A stretch of DNA of 64,000 nucleotides, taken from contig SEMN01000127.1 of assembly GCA_005408345.1 (NCBI GenBank), positions 1,041,061-1,105,060 on the forward strand, written 5' to 3'. The stretch's first letter is position 1. Each line of letters starts with the position of its first letter. The notes beneath the pieces were generated by a model. That model made no database searches and had not been told where the DNA came from. It saw only the letters and a program-made list of their open reading frames with translations. Of this stretch, positions 1 through 12,030 are shown piece after piece. The position numbers were made by a program, and so were the translations under genes. Source of the DNA: Macquaria australasica (Eukaryota; Chordata; Actinopteri; Centrarchiformes; Percichthyidae).

Positions 1-288
1 TACGTGTGTCGATGGCGCACAAACAACATACGTGTTCATGCTTGTATCTAGTGGAAATTCAAAGGGTGCTGATAGTCTACCCACACTACACAGTGGTGTG
101 TGTGTGCTGTGGAAAAACCTGACGGAGATCCTGCAATTCCACTGCACTTCATCTGTCACTACATCCACTATATGTACTGAATCTCAGAACAGGTCACGCC
201 AATGTGATTTACAAGAAATGTGTAACAGTATATAACATTGCAGAGAGCTCATGGCCTGTCCCTCCTCTTCATTTTTCCCGCTGTGCAG

Positions 289-429
289 GAGCAGTTCACA
301 GCGATGAGGGACCTGTACATGAAGAACGGCCAAGGCTTCGCCCTGGTATACTCCATCACAGCACAGTCCACTTTCAACGACCTCCAGGACCTGAGAGAAC
401 AGATTCTACGAGTAAAGGACACAGAGGAT
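289..429 (+). CDS. rap1a: rap1a coding exon, residues 62-108 (switch II onward)
   Basis: Internal coding exon of the Ras-family small GTPase Rap1A, a membrane-bound GTP switch for integrin and cadherin adhesion. The 47 codons run from EQFTAMRDLY to RVKDTED and are essentially identical to vertebrate Rap1A. They cover the end of the switch II region just after DTAGT, with MRDLYMKNGQGFALVYSI forming the next core strand. The exon begins directly after a polypyrimidine tract and 'gtgcag' and ends at the donor 'gtaagt', phase 0 at both ends. KDTED before the donor favours Rap1A over Rap1B, where I recall KDTDD. The P-loop, switch I and residue T61 must be in exons upstream of the window, so the gene is partial here. 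Confidence 0.97.
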
Positions 430-3400
430 GTAAGTATGCACACTTAAGCTTACAAGCATGGTTACAACAGGTTCTCATTTTATTTAAAATTTTGTATTGT
501 TGTTTCACATCACGTTTGAATGGCTTGTAGAGACACAGATAGTGGAAAATAGTGCAGATAGGTTATAAGCGCCCCACTTCTGTGTTCTCAGCCGCCTACA
601 TTGTTCGGAACCAGATAGCCCTGTTGCTATGGATACAATTCAACACTGTAATCACTGCATCTTATGCCAGTAATTACAAATTTGTAATACCTCAACATAA
701 TGCAGGTTGTCTCACGTGTCATTTCTCTGTTGTCTGTAGAGTGAAAACGATGAGAAAGCACTTGGGAAAACTTGTGTACGTAGCCTCGCATTAGCTGATA
801 TTAGTGTCATGCAGGTTCCTGTGGTTTCATTACTTCATGCGTGTTTAACAGGGACAGAGAGCCATGGTCTCCACTTAGCTAATAGTCCTTTCAAAAGTTT
901 GTCTGTCTCAGTAGTGTTCAGCCCTTAGTCTTGTTTTTTATACATACAATGGGGTTTTCCCCTCCAAGTGTGCCGCTCAGCTTTGATCTGTAACAGTGCA
1001 AATAAAAAGAGGATGTCATGTCATTGCTTTCCTGGTTTGCTGTTTGTTAGAAGCACATTTCCAATTTTTCTCTATCTCTGGTAAATTGTGCGGCTGTTGA
1101 GTGAGTAAGCCCTCCGTCCCCTCTCTGGTGGGGCAGATAGTGCGTCAGCAGGATCTGAGATGCCCTTTTTTGGTGATCTCTGGAGGGAATGAATGTTACC
1201 ATAACCCTCTCTCTCACTCTTTCCTTCCCTCTCTCTCTCTGTTCCCTGTCAACTATCTAAAAAGCCCCTCTGCAGCCTGGCGCAGAAGTTTTATACCTCT
1301 CTTTTTTTTCTCCATCTTTCTATTGGTCCTTCTCTTGCTCCCCTTCCTCTATATCTGCCAGTATACCCCTCTGCTTTTTGTTTTGACTGGCCTTTTCAGT
1401 GCCTGTTGCTGTGTTCCCTCCCTCTTCTCTATAGCCAGCCTTGTGGTCTTACTGTGGTCTGGCACTCTGTGCGGGTGATTGGACTGTCAGGGATGATGTG
1501 CAAGGAAAGCCTCAGCTCATCAAAAACACACTGGATCGTGAGGCTGTGGTACTTCATTAGAGCCTCCGTGGTTAGGGAACTGAGGTTAGCCTCAGGCTAA
1601 CAGATGGATTGCAGGATCAGTGGCTCCTCAACGTGCAAGAAAACAGTCGACGTCCCTTTTCTTCTCTAACTGCGTTCCCTCTGAATATATCCGCAGTCTT
1701 AACATTTGTGCTTATCTAGCTATTACGGCCACTTTGTCGGCTATCATCAGTCCACTGGTGATTTAAGCCTTTACCTATGATGGCCGTGACATCTGTTTAT
1801 CTTTCTTTGCCCCTTGCAGGAATGCACAACCAAAGGAAATGCTTAACATGTTTTCTTTTTTTCATCCATGAGGACTGATTTCTTCTTTGGAGAAAGCTTT
1901 CAAGCTCTATTGCAGAGCTAAAGTAGACATTGTAGTTGCTGCTACAGCTGTTCTCATTCTCCGCTCTTTCACACACCATTTACTGCAAAGCTGGCAAAAT
2001 GTACAGTCACGCACTTAATATTGCCAAGCTCAATTAAAAAGCCTTTTAATGACTGTACATTGAACACAGTAGGACCAAATTCCATCTCCTTAAAAAAGTC
2101 GTTAGGAGTGAAGAATAAAGTAAGTGAGCAGTCCCCAGTGTATTAAAAGCTCACTTCCCTTCCTTCCTTCCACAGTTCTTATGTAAGAGAGGTCTTATGA
2201 CTTTTCCGGGCCATCTCCGTCTCTGCTTGTGTGACTCGGTTGGTACTAATGCCTGACTCCATGCTTGTGACTCACTGCTCCATTTGGAACGACTGGCTTC
2301 ATTCATTTAAGCTACTCTATACTCCCCTGTTCTGTGTTCCCCGCAATCCAATCTCCAGCATGCCTTGTGGGCGGGACAGGACCTGTCTGTAGCATGTTAA
2401 CAGCGCCTGAACAGATTCTCTGTGGGCTGCGTGGATTCTTAAAGTAGGCCAATGCTGCCTTATGTGCTGCTGACACTGAACATTTTTTCTTCCCTGCATA
2501 CCTCCATCCTGCCATCCCTCTTTCCCCTCCTTTTCATCCCAGCTTGGCTCAAGAGTTTGTGTTAGGAGGGCATACCACTGGTTCTCCCAGGACCCCTTGG
2601 GAGAAATGTCGTTCAGCAGTCCAGTGCGAGGGCTTGTTTGGATATCAAACATCAAGCAGCAACCTCCATGGGGTTAAACTAAATATCGCAGTTTCCTGTC
2701 GTCTGCCTCACAGCCCAGAGAGAGAGAACAAAGAAAAAAAGGGCCCTGGAACATTCGAAAGTATTACCTTGAGCAACGTGGCCATACCGCTGTCAAAAAT
2801 GACCCCTGAACCGTAGACCGGGGTGGGTGGGAGAAGGACGTTTGAGCAAGTTAGCGCATGTCAAAGCACTACCATGTTGCTTACAATTATCCAGTTTTTC
2901 CAGATCCACAAGACGCGCCTGGGGGCCGTTTCTGGACCAGGAGAAGGGAGCGAAGGCAGGATTTCCCATGCATGGATTTATTTATTGCAGGCCCACCACA
3001 AATAGATTTCCCCAGCTGATATTATTGCTGCCTGTTGTGCTGCATGCAAAATGTTCCACTAGTTGATTATGTATCTTGCTTACTAAGCTACCACAAACAC
3101 AAATATCCTGTGAACCCTTTGGAAACAGAGACCCTTTCTCACACTTGAGTCTCGAGCTTTTTTTCTGTTGTCATGCAGTTTTACAGTGGGTCGTATAGTG
3201 AAGCCAAGTTTAAATGCGAAAATACTCATGCATGCCGAATAAACGCAATTACACACACAGTCTCACACTATCATGTAATTCCAGAGTGCAGCCAGAGCAT
3301 GGAGTCCAGCTGAAATGTTCGAAAACATTCAGGAAGGAAAACGATGTTATCCCGGCTGGGCGGGGCTGCCATGACTTCCTCCGGGCCGGCATGCTCCCTA

Positions 3401-4822
3401 GATAGCCGGTCAGGAAACAGCAGGCAGGATGAGACGCATCCCGACACCCTGACTGGCCCAGCTCTGCCCACTGTGACAGTTGGGGCTGAAGTTTTGCCCA
3501 GAATATTCTCTCTTCCTCAGAGTTTTTATTTGTTTTGTTTTTTTGACCGTGGTTGTTAAAACATCAGACTGCAGGGCACAAAAGAAGAAGTGTCGGGTAT
3601 TTGGGAGATTCCACAACCAGCTGCACTTCATGTCATGATTTCCTTTCTAAAGAAATAATACCAAACAAAACTGCATTAATTACTAGTTCATATTGATTCT
3701 TTAATCTCTTTTGTCACTGTTGTGTAACCTAAATGACACTCTTGCCTTCCCACAGGGATGGATTGATTTTCTTGATTGTGTTTGTGACCCTCCAATCCAG
3801 GCTTCAAATTGAAATGCATAGACTGCTTAGCTGTTAATAATCATGTCTCCACTTTGAGGATGCTCATGAGTTCAGCATTTGTTTACAAGTATTGTCCTGC
3901 TATTACTCTCACTACCTCCCAGTCCCAATGCCCACCCCTGGCCCTGGACCCTCACCGACTTTAATGTCACCACTGTGCCGAGTAGGGCTGGGCCTATAGG
4001 GCTAGATTTGTTGTTGTACATTCAAGGGGTAGTTGGTAACCTGTGCAACCCCCTCCTGCTTTATGATTTATTCTTAACTTTTCCGTGTATGTAGAGGCAT
4101 ATGAAAATGAATGACAACAAGATGCCACTCAAGGATTTGTCTACAGAAGTACAGCAGGCACTATAACGCTTGTTTATTCAAATCTGTTTCCATCAGTTTG
4201 TATTGTGTCTTCTCTTTGATATACAACCTTCTCCATCCCAGCCAAGCATAAAAAAATATTTGCAAGTTCATGATCCTTTTGTTAAAAGGAAACATGTTTT
4301 TGATATGTTCAAAGTTATATCTAAGAAGTATGGTTTTGGAAGTTCGTACTGAACTTCGTATCGTATTTGGCACTAGTATCAAAAACATTTCAAATGCCAC
4401 CTTGCCATAACTCGCACTGTCACACTAACATTGTTCTGCTCTCTTGAATTCCATCTCCTATTTCACTTTCACTTTCTGCTCTAAACCCTTACTTTTCTTT
4501 ATTCTCCTTTCTGTCATTTAACTTCCCTCTTTCTCTTTATTTATTTTTATGGGTTTACCACTCCAAATAAATGTCAGGTGACACATCTGTGTCTGATCAG
4601 CATTTTTCATTGCTTCAGATCTGTTGTTTTTCCTCTTTAGGTGCTGACAATGTTGTATTTATTGTTTTCATTTTTGCCACAATGTTATATAAATCACATG
4701 TTTTAAAAGAGAGAAAGCTATATTTTCGTTGCATGTATGAAGTCAAGTCTATTTGTTTTTTATAACACATCATGAATTTGTCTTGAGGGGATTCATACTT
4801 ACTTTCTTTTGCACGTCCTCAG
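430..4822 (+). other. rap1a: rap1a intron, 4.4 kb
   Basis: Intron between the residue-108 and residue-109 exons, with donor gtaagt and acceptor 'cgtcctcag'. It contains pyrimidine-rich stretches, for example 1,200-1,450 and 4,440-4,540. I recognise no gene, RNA or clear mobile element in it. The short open frames here lack splice sites or family motifs. Confidence 0.85.
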
Positions 4823-4966
4823 GTGCCGATGATCCTGGTGGGGAACAAGTGCGACTTGGAGGATGAGCGTGTGGTGGGGAAGGAGCAGGGCCAGAACCTG
4901 GCTAGACAGTGGAACCACTGTGCCTTTTTAGAGTCCTCTGCGAAGTCAAAGATCAACGTCCTCGAT
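4823..4966 (+). CDS. rap1a: rap1a coding exon, residues 109-156 (G4 and G5 motifs)
   Basis: This exon has 48 codons, starting VPMILVGNKC and ending KSKINVLD. It carries the two guanine-specificity motifs of the GTPase fold: NKCD (G4) and SSAK (G5). DERVVGKEQGQNLARQW is the Rap1 signature between them. The acceptor is 'cctcag' and the donor 'gtgagt', phase 0. The odd point is the last two residues. Rap1A and Rap1B in vertebrates read NVNE before IFYD, whereas this copy reads NVLD (CTC GAT). The reading frame, splice sites and flanking residues are otherwise intact, so this looks like real substitution rather than a frameshift. Confidence 0.97.
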
Positions 4967-5356
4967 GTGAGTACACACAGAAACTAACCATTGACCCATG
5001 TTGTAAACAACTAGTCCTCAAAAAACAGCCACAATATTACACTTATCTCTCAGGGAAATATTTAAATTCTGACCTAGAGTTCTAATTTTAAGAGTAACCT
5101 CATCAGAGTTTTATTTTGTGTTTTAAAAAAGATCAGTATGGTTCATCTAAGATGCAGGTAGTAATGAGCTCAGCTGGATTATACCTGCTGCTCAGTGCTA
5201 TACCCTTGTTAAACCCACTGTGTGTAAACGAGGGCATCAATCCATTTAGTGATGAGGCTTCAAGTGATCGCCTGAAGGTGCCACAGTGTGAGGAGAGATG
5301 ATTTTACCACCAAAGCACTGACCGCTATTGTTTTCTCTTTGTTGTGTCTTTCTTAG
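4967..5356 (+). other. rap1a: rap1a intron, 390 bp
   Basis: Short intron with donor gtgagt and acceptor 'gtctttcttag'. Nothing else is recognised in it. Confidence 0.9.
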
Positions 5357-5446
5357 ATCTTCTATGACCTGGTCAGACAGATAAATAGGAAAACGCCAGT
5401 GGAAAAGAAGAAGGCGAAAAAGAAATCCAACTGTGTCCTGCTTTAA
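5357..5446 (+). CDS. rap1a: rap1a last coding exon with C-terminal CAAX box
   Basis: 29 codons plus TAA encode IFYDLVRQINRKTPV followed by a polybasic tail (EKKKAKKKSN) and the CAAX motif CVLL. A C-terminal leucine in CAAX predicts geranylgeranylation by GGTase-I. The lysine cluster supplies electrostatic membrane binding. EKKK in the hypervariable tail identifies Rap1A; the Rap1B tail I know reads PGKARKKSSCQLL. With residues 1-61 upstream, the full protein would be 185 residues, one more than human Rap1A (184), because of an extra Asn before the CAAX cysteine. The acceptor is 'tttcttag'. Confidence 0.97.
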   Translation: MFYDLVRQINRKTPVEKKKAKKKSNCVLL

Positions 5447-5488
5447 AGACCCCCTCCCCCTCCAGCCCCTGCAGCAGCTCTGAGCCAG
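5447..5488 (+). other. rap1a: rap1a 3'UTR, first segment ending at a splice donor
   Basis: 42 nt of C-rich 3'UTR after the stop, ending CTCTGAGCCAG before 'gtatgcg'. From memory, mammalian RAP1A has a similar 'agctctgagccag' just after the stop at a UTR exon junction. The matching downstream exon is at 10,941. The stop-to-junction distance of 42 nt is below the roughly 50-55 nt that would trigger nonsense-mediated decay. Confidence 0.75.
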
Positions 5489-8400
5489 GTATGCGTGTCT
5501 AAAATTTCATAACATATAGTGTTAGTCATAAAGGCCCGGCAGCTCACACATTCATAAGGTCAAGATGCATAGGCAGGCTGTAAGGTGAATTAGTGTTGCA
5601 TAATAGCTTACCATGTCATCTTAGATGACGCTGCTTGCATCAGGTGTAGTTTGTCATTCATCACAGTCTGTTACACATTTCTTTGCCTGCAGCGAAGTCA
5701 AGTCCAATTCATCTGCATAGCCTAATATTACATTGTGTCAACAGTGATTACTGTCCCTTCTTGAGCTCTCCAAAAAGAACCCGAGCACATGAAGATAATT
5801 AGAGAAACGTTGTGAGGTGCAATTCAGAGAGAGAGCCCCCCCTCCAGGCAGATGTGGGGTGCAACAGATACTAAAAGTGGGAAAATTACAAAAATAAAGT
5901 TTCTATGGAAACTTCAGTTAACTTGCTTAGTCAGCAGGGTCAGTTTATTCCAAATGAACTGATCTCATGTTAACACCTTACCTGTCCTGGACTCATCTAA
6001 CTGTATTGAGTATATGTTAAAATGTTTTTTTTTTTTTGTGTGTGTGTAATTATTCCAGTGCAAGTTACGGGTGGGGATGGCAGTGTAATTCTTCCATATC
6101 CCGGGTTTAAAATCTAGCCGTTGTCCGAAGAGGAACTACTCCATGTGACAACAGATCAGACATCTTTTTCATAAGTTGCATGTGTGGAAGGTGTCTTGTC
6201 GCTTTCTATAACTGACTGCAGTTGTCATCTTGTGATAATGAATAGCCTTTCTTTGATGCTGATTAGTTTCAGATCTAGTAAATGTTTCTGGACAGGCCAA
6301 CATCCCCTGAGTCAGCCTTCAAAAGTGCGAAGTGCTTCATTAGCATTTTCTTCTTTCATCTTCGTTTCTGCTGAATGAGTGAGTCACTCTGTGATGGCTG
6401 GATTTTAATATGGACCTCAGCAGACTGCAGCAGCTGGGTTATGTCTGATCTGAATCCTGATCTGTCATCGCGTTGTTTCCCAGGAAAATCAGTATCGCTT
6501 CTTCTTTTTTCATTTTTTCTTCTTTTTTTTTAGCAGCGTTTGTTACGGTTTGGCCAGATACTGGTAATGAGGAAGTCTGAACAGTCACGCTCAGTAAACC
6601 AGGCTGCATATTACTGTCAATCCTTCTTAACAGACGAGGTAGTCTGTTCATTTTAGATCGGCCTTTACTGATGCAATAAAGAATCGATACTAGATTTTGG
6701 ATTGCAGCTTGACAGTAGATTGGAGCGACTCTGCCCTTTTTGTAAACATTGGTAGTGGCATTTTTTCCAATTCTGCTGTAATTGTTAGAACATTTTTCTA
6801 CAATTGCCTTAAGGATTATGTATGTTATTTTACCTGGAGGTTGACAGTGTGAACAAGATCTTCTGTCGCGATATATCTACTTTTATATCGGAATCCCATT
6901 ATGTATTGAGATATGGTACATTTGCTGGAAAACCCAGCCGAGAAACCATAATAAATAAATGTATAACCAGATAGCTTATATACGTCTTTTTTTTGTGATA
7001 ATATTGTATCTTAAGTACCTGACAAATCAAAGTACTTCATCATGTTGGTGCAAGATTCCTGTAATGCCAACATTACCATAAAGCAGTCATGCTTATTGAT
7101 TTGTAACAATGCCCATAATGACTTTTAACAGCCAGAAATGGTAAAGGTATAGCTACCTTGGCGGCGGTGTAGCAAAACCTCATCTCACAATATATATCGT
7201 CGTATCGCCCAGTTCTAATTTTAGCTTCTGGTCACGTTGACCCAAAAACCCACCATAGGTCAGAGGTCACTATGAGATCCTGATAAGATTTAACCCCAGT
7301 TAACCCGCACCTCAGTCTTAGAAAGTCACAGTAAGAATGTTTCCACCTTGATGTGGAAAGTTTCCTTTTGAAAGAAGTTTAGATTCACTCAGTTGAGCAA
7401 CTCTTGTGAGATCTCTTGATGTGTATCCAGCCTCACATGGAGATTTACTAAGTTGGGCGTTGGCGTTTCCAATCTTTGAAGATATAAGCCTGAACAGTTC
7501 ACCATTCTTGGAAAAAAGTCGTACGATATGTTTTCTGACCACGTCTGAAGGAAAAAGTGTTTACAAGTGTTCCCCATGGCCACTCTCAAAGGCAGGGAGA
7601 AAGGCCGGACACTAAAAGTGAAGGAAGTAGTTATGTGAAGAATTATAACAAAAAAAAAAAGAGCTTGACAGATAAGTTCAAGCTCTGCCTTACTCTCACA
7701 CCTGCGCACACCTGACCAATAACTGCGTGAAGGGGGCACAGCGTTGCTGCCTGAATTTGTTTTAAGCTTTGTGTTTGACCTAAACACAGTGGTTTGGTCA
7801 GTGAGACTAATGGGAAGCAGGGTGGCAAAATGAGTAGAGAGACTTTGTCCTTAAACTGAAGGACTTTTAGTTGAAGCTGTCATTTCTGTGAGTGTGTCAA
7901 CCATACTGGAGCGTCCTAAAACAAGACGCTCTCTTTACCATGTTTAGGGGTTCTGTCCAGTAGCTGGACAAATAATTTCTTTACAAGGATCAACACATTT
8001 CCCTTCTCAGTACCAGTTTGGTATCACATTGTCATAATCACATTATCATAATAACTCTCTAAATTTAACATTTTCTTGTAGGGAGCTGACGGTATCCAAA
8101 CATGACAAGACTCATTTTGTGCCAGAATAAAAAGCTTAAACAGTTTAGTAGCACTGAGAGTTGGTGCAGTGGAATGTGAAAATATGCAAATGTTATTGTA
8201 ACCTATAAAAATGTGCAGAAGTGTGGGTTTGGTGTCAGTAGTGGGGCCTCTTTGTTGTTGAGAAATTAAAATGGGTGTAGCTGAACAACCCGCAGTTTAC
8301 AAGAGTTTTTCAACAGTTTTGGCCAGAGTGCAGCCCCTCAGAAGGCCTTGCAATCACTGTTAACACATTTTGGTCAGAACAAAACTTCAGTGTTGCCAAA

Positions 8401-10940
8401 CCAGCGAAGCACAGCCAACAGCAGAGATTTTATATCTACCTTCTTCAGTCACTTTTAACTTGCAGGGTGAGGGGGAAATAAAACTGTGATATTACCGATA
8501 ACATCGGATTAGTGAAACAGACAGTACCATTGTGCCCAGCCCAGACATCGGGGTCGCTAAACCACCCACTGCGTTCCTCGTCTGAATCCATCTGTATTGG
8601 TCAGTTACTGGTCCTGTGTGTGTGTGTGAGTGAGAGAGAGTGGGGCCTCTGTCAGCAGGCCCCGGGGCGGTGTCTGCCACCCCACCCCACCCACCCCCAT
8701 TCACACGCTGGCCAGCCCAATGAACCAACACTAATAGGATTACAGCACCACTGTTTCACTGCTGACAACACACACAAGCTCATACACTGCAAGAGAGAGA
8801 GAGGGGTTACAGTGCCAGCCTCAGACAGCACACAGAGAGAGTTTTCACTTTGTACAACATGGCCATTTTCCAGTTTGCTGATCTCATGAGCCACCAGTCT
8901 CTGATTTTAGCTGTCACTGTATTCACTGGGACAGGAAGTGGCAGGGAGCTGATACCTGATATGATTCAATATTGATTCTTAAGGTGCGGACTATTAGTAT
9001 TTGCAGTTCTTTCTGATTTGTGGTCACTTTTTTAAACCCAGATTTTGTATGACATTCTGTATACAGGGAGATAAAAAAAAGTGTTTAAAGATTTAAGTGT
9101 AACCTTACAGGCATGTTTTCAGATTCTTTTGGGCACCAAATAAAAGTGGCCTTTTCCCCCCTCAGTGTTTAACTCTGCACAGTGTTGAGTCAGATGTGCT
9201 CACATGTTGTTTTATCACCGTGTTACAAGATTTTGCCACCAGACTTTTATAGACCTGGTAATTGAGCTTTGGGTTGTCTTTTAAACTTTGAAATCTGGAA
9301 GTTAACCTGGATGTTACTCCAGCTGGGAGTTTTGTATGCAACTCTCTAACAGACTTCACAATGAGCCTTTTTTTCAAACAGACATTTTGAGTTGTCACGG
9401 CAGCAAAAGCACTGATGTAGCTAATGATATTAATTATGGCCACTTTCCATTTAAGTGCCCCAGTTTGCCATGCCAGTGAGCTACAGTAGCATGCATAATA
9501 GCATGGCCCTGGACGTGGAACATCTAAATGGAATGCAGCCATAGTTATTCTTGTTAAGAACGCCTGTGCAACTATCACAAGTCGAAATGCCTGTTGTGAA
9601 AGAGTTGGAATGTAGGATGCCCTATAAATGAGTGACAAACCCATCACTCTCAAGGAGCTAGCTGGGCATGCACTTGCAGGACTGTGTGTTCGCAGGACTG
9701 TGTGTTCTCACTTCTGTTTCTATTTTGTCTGCGCTCGGCCCTCGGGCTTTGCTGTTGGGGGGAAAAAAAAAACAAAACTAGAGGCCAGTAGGGAAAACTG
9801 CCCACCAGTGGCTCTCACAATGTCCAACCACACACGTTGTTTTAATTACAAAGCTAAAAGCAGTGAAGGGGTGTCAAGCCCAACAAAGAGGGCAACAACA
9901 GCAGCAGCTGCGCTAAAGCCACGTTCATGTCATATCAGAGTTATTATAATTACCAGCTTCTGACTTGTAAATGGCATTCACAACTTCAACTTCAAAGTCA
10001 CAGTTATGACTGGGAGATTTTTCTAAAGCTCCATTATAGCCGATCTGACAAACGGACAAATATGGATGGCTCACATCAGCCAAAGACTGTTGGTCTTGAT
10101 GGTTGTGAACGCTCACAAGTCGTTAAGTTGAGAATCTTTCCCATCTCCACCATCCATCCCATATGATTGCATAAGCACAGAACAAAGCCACAAAGCAGGA
10201 ACTCACAACTGAGATCTGACTGAACTTAAGTGGAGGGAAAGTGGAAGTTAAAAAAGCCAGTCTTATTTTTTCGTGGTCGACCTAAAAATGAAGCATTTCC
10301 TCAAAGCGTTCACAGGCAAATTAATGTATCAAGTATCAGTTTAATCAGTCATTTTAATGTTTTATTGATTGTCTTTCAAACTCACTAAAATGCTTGTATA
10401 TCACTGCTCAGCTAATACAAAAACTAGTGCACATTTTGTTATTGATATAAATGTTAATGTGAACATTAGAAAGAACACACTAGTATGTATGCATGCTGAA
10501 TCCATCATGTCATGAAGTATTTTTTTTAATGTTGTATAGGTAGTCTGGGTATTAGGACAGGTGTTTTTTTTTATACACTTATCATACAATTAAAAAAATA
10601 CAGAGGGTGTCTAGCCGCTGGCTGCCTCTGCTGGTAACTGACTCAGGAGACCCCCGCTGAGACAAAGTCTTGACACTTGGGAACATTTATGCATGGCACT
10701 TAATGGGGTTAATTCTAAGAATAAGAGCAAAACTGCCTCATTCTTACAATAATGCAGCACTTAAGACCAACAATTTCCTGTGAGTGACTTTATATTTAAA
10801 GGTCCTGATTTCTCTTTTCTCCTCCCACACATGTAATGTCATTGACTGGCCACTAGAGAGCACTGACAACTTGAAGATGGTGTTTTTGAAATTCTCGTCA
10901 GGATGTGAAACGAGGTCTTAACCAGTGTGCTGTCTTGCAG
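5489..10940 (+). other. rap1a: Intron within the rap1a 3'UTR, 5.45 kb
   Basis: Inferred UTR intron running from donor gtatgcg to acceptor 'tgctgtcttgcag'. It holds a decayed interspersed repeat (about 6,860-7,219), a small GT run near 6,037, a poly-purine/GT patch near 8,610-8,640, and otherwise unremarkable sequence. Open frames of 100-163 codons on the - strand at 7.4-7.8 and 9.2-9.65 kb show no family motif and are treated as chance. Confidence 0.7.
6860..7219 (-). repeat. Decayed 'ctgggcgatac' family interspersed repeat
   Basis: Read on the - strand it begins with 'ttagaactgggcgatacgac', the usual start of a common teleost repeat. On the + strand it shares a segment with 13,680-13,775: 'acctgacaaatcaa', then 'acttcatc', then 'ccataaa(g/a)cag' and a 'cccataat/cccacaat' block in the same order. 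The two are therefore copies of one family. No coding capacity is visible. Confidence 0.5.
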
Positions 10941-11084
10941 AAATGCTGTAATGAAGAACTGTTGCCCTGATTGGAACGTGCCAGCATTCCAACAGCCCCC
11001 ATCCCCCACCCCCTCCCTCCATCAGCCATAAACGGTGAATCAGCTGACTGAACTGCTCCTATCAAAGACAAGGATGATCTACAC

Positions 11085-11115
<31 letters not shown>

Positions 11116-12030
11116 AATTTAAAAAAAAAAAGAGAGAAAGAAAGACAGTAAGAGAGAGAGAGAGAGAGAAGACTCTGGTCTCTCGCCTCCGAGGAACCTC
11201 TTCTGTGTCTCAGTTTCAGTGTGAACCCTGAACGGACAGTCTCCATTTCTGCACCAACAAACAACACCACAAACTTATGATGATGATGATAAAAGCCTCT
11301 GAAAGTATAAAAAAAGTGTCCATGAGCTGCCTACATGGCCAGAGAGCAGCCCCTAATTTTCATTTTTTTTGACAGTTTAACAAAAAGAAAATAACAGCAT
11401 TAAAGAAGGAAAACAGTTAGAACAGTATTTTTCATCTTTTTTCAATATCGTATTTGAAAGACATGGAAGTTGACCTTTTTAGTTGTATGATTATAAATAT
11501 TCTTCAAAAACGAGCATGAAAAAATGCATCAGTTATTAAGTGTAGATGTTTTCAAGTGGAAAAGTGAGAATTCTTTTATAGCCATACACCTATTCTCCAT
11601 GCCTGTCATGTCAGTGATGATAGATCAAGGTCTATAATATGTATTATTATTTTTATTATATATTTTTTTCTTTGTTCGCCCTGTTGTTCATGGACTTCTC
11701 TTCTGCGAATATCTCTCTCTGATGTGACTTAATTTTATACTCAGTCACTGGGATTTCATAGCTCCCATAATATATTCTAATGCCATTTTTTGCATAATAA
11801 TGCTTCAGAAAAAAATGGGTCTTTTATAGAAGAAATATGGGGAAAAATAAGGATTGATTTCTATGTCTCTTGAAGCTGAAATATATTATACTAAACCAAC
11901 TCTAATAATGCTTCTTGTGTTTTTCTGTCAATGATGTTCCAGCTTTTATGGATTATTAAAGTACATTTTAGTACATTTTCATTATATTGGTCAATGTATT
12001 TTTGTGAATTAAACTTTTATCCAAAGCGGA
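10941..12030 (+). other. rap1a: rap1a terminal 3'UTR exon
   Basis: It starts after 'gtcttgcag' with a block (about 10,941-10,992) containing AATGAAGAACTGTTGCC, 'ctgattgga' and 'gtgccagcattcca'. I recognise this as closely similar to the start of the terminal 3'UTR exon of mammalian RAP1A. The exon contains a GA microsatellite at 11,085-11,108. Candidate poly(A) signals are ATTAAA at 11,955-11,960 and 12,008-12,013, so the end near 12,030 is a guess. AATAAA at about 12,614 is an alternative. The start is much firmer than the end. Confidence 0.65.
11085..11108. repeat. (GA)n microsatellite
   Basis: About 12 GA units, with a second GA run nearby at about 11,153-11,169. It lies in the proposed rap1a terminal UTR exon. 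Confidence 0.9.

Noticed and set aside
7389..7787. 132-codon open frame on the - strand
   Set aside because: No recognisable family and no supporting splice signals; overlaps other chance frames.
9162..9653. 163-codon open frame on the - strand
   Set aside because: No domain, signal or splice context, and its residues read like random translation. It lies inside the rap1a UTR intron.
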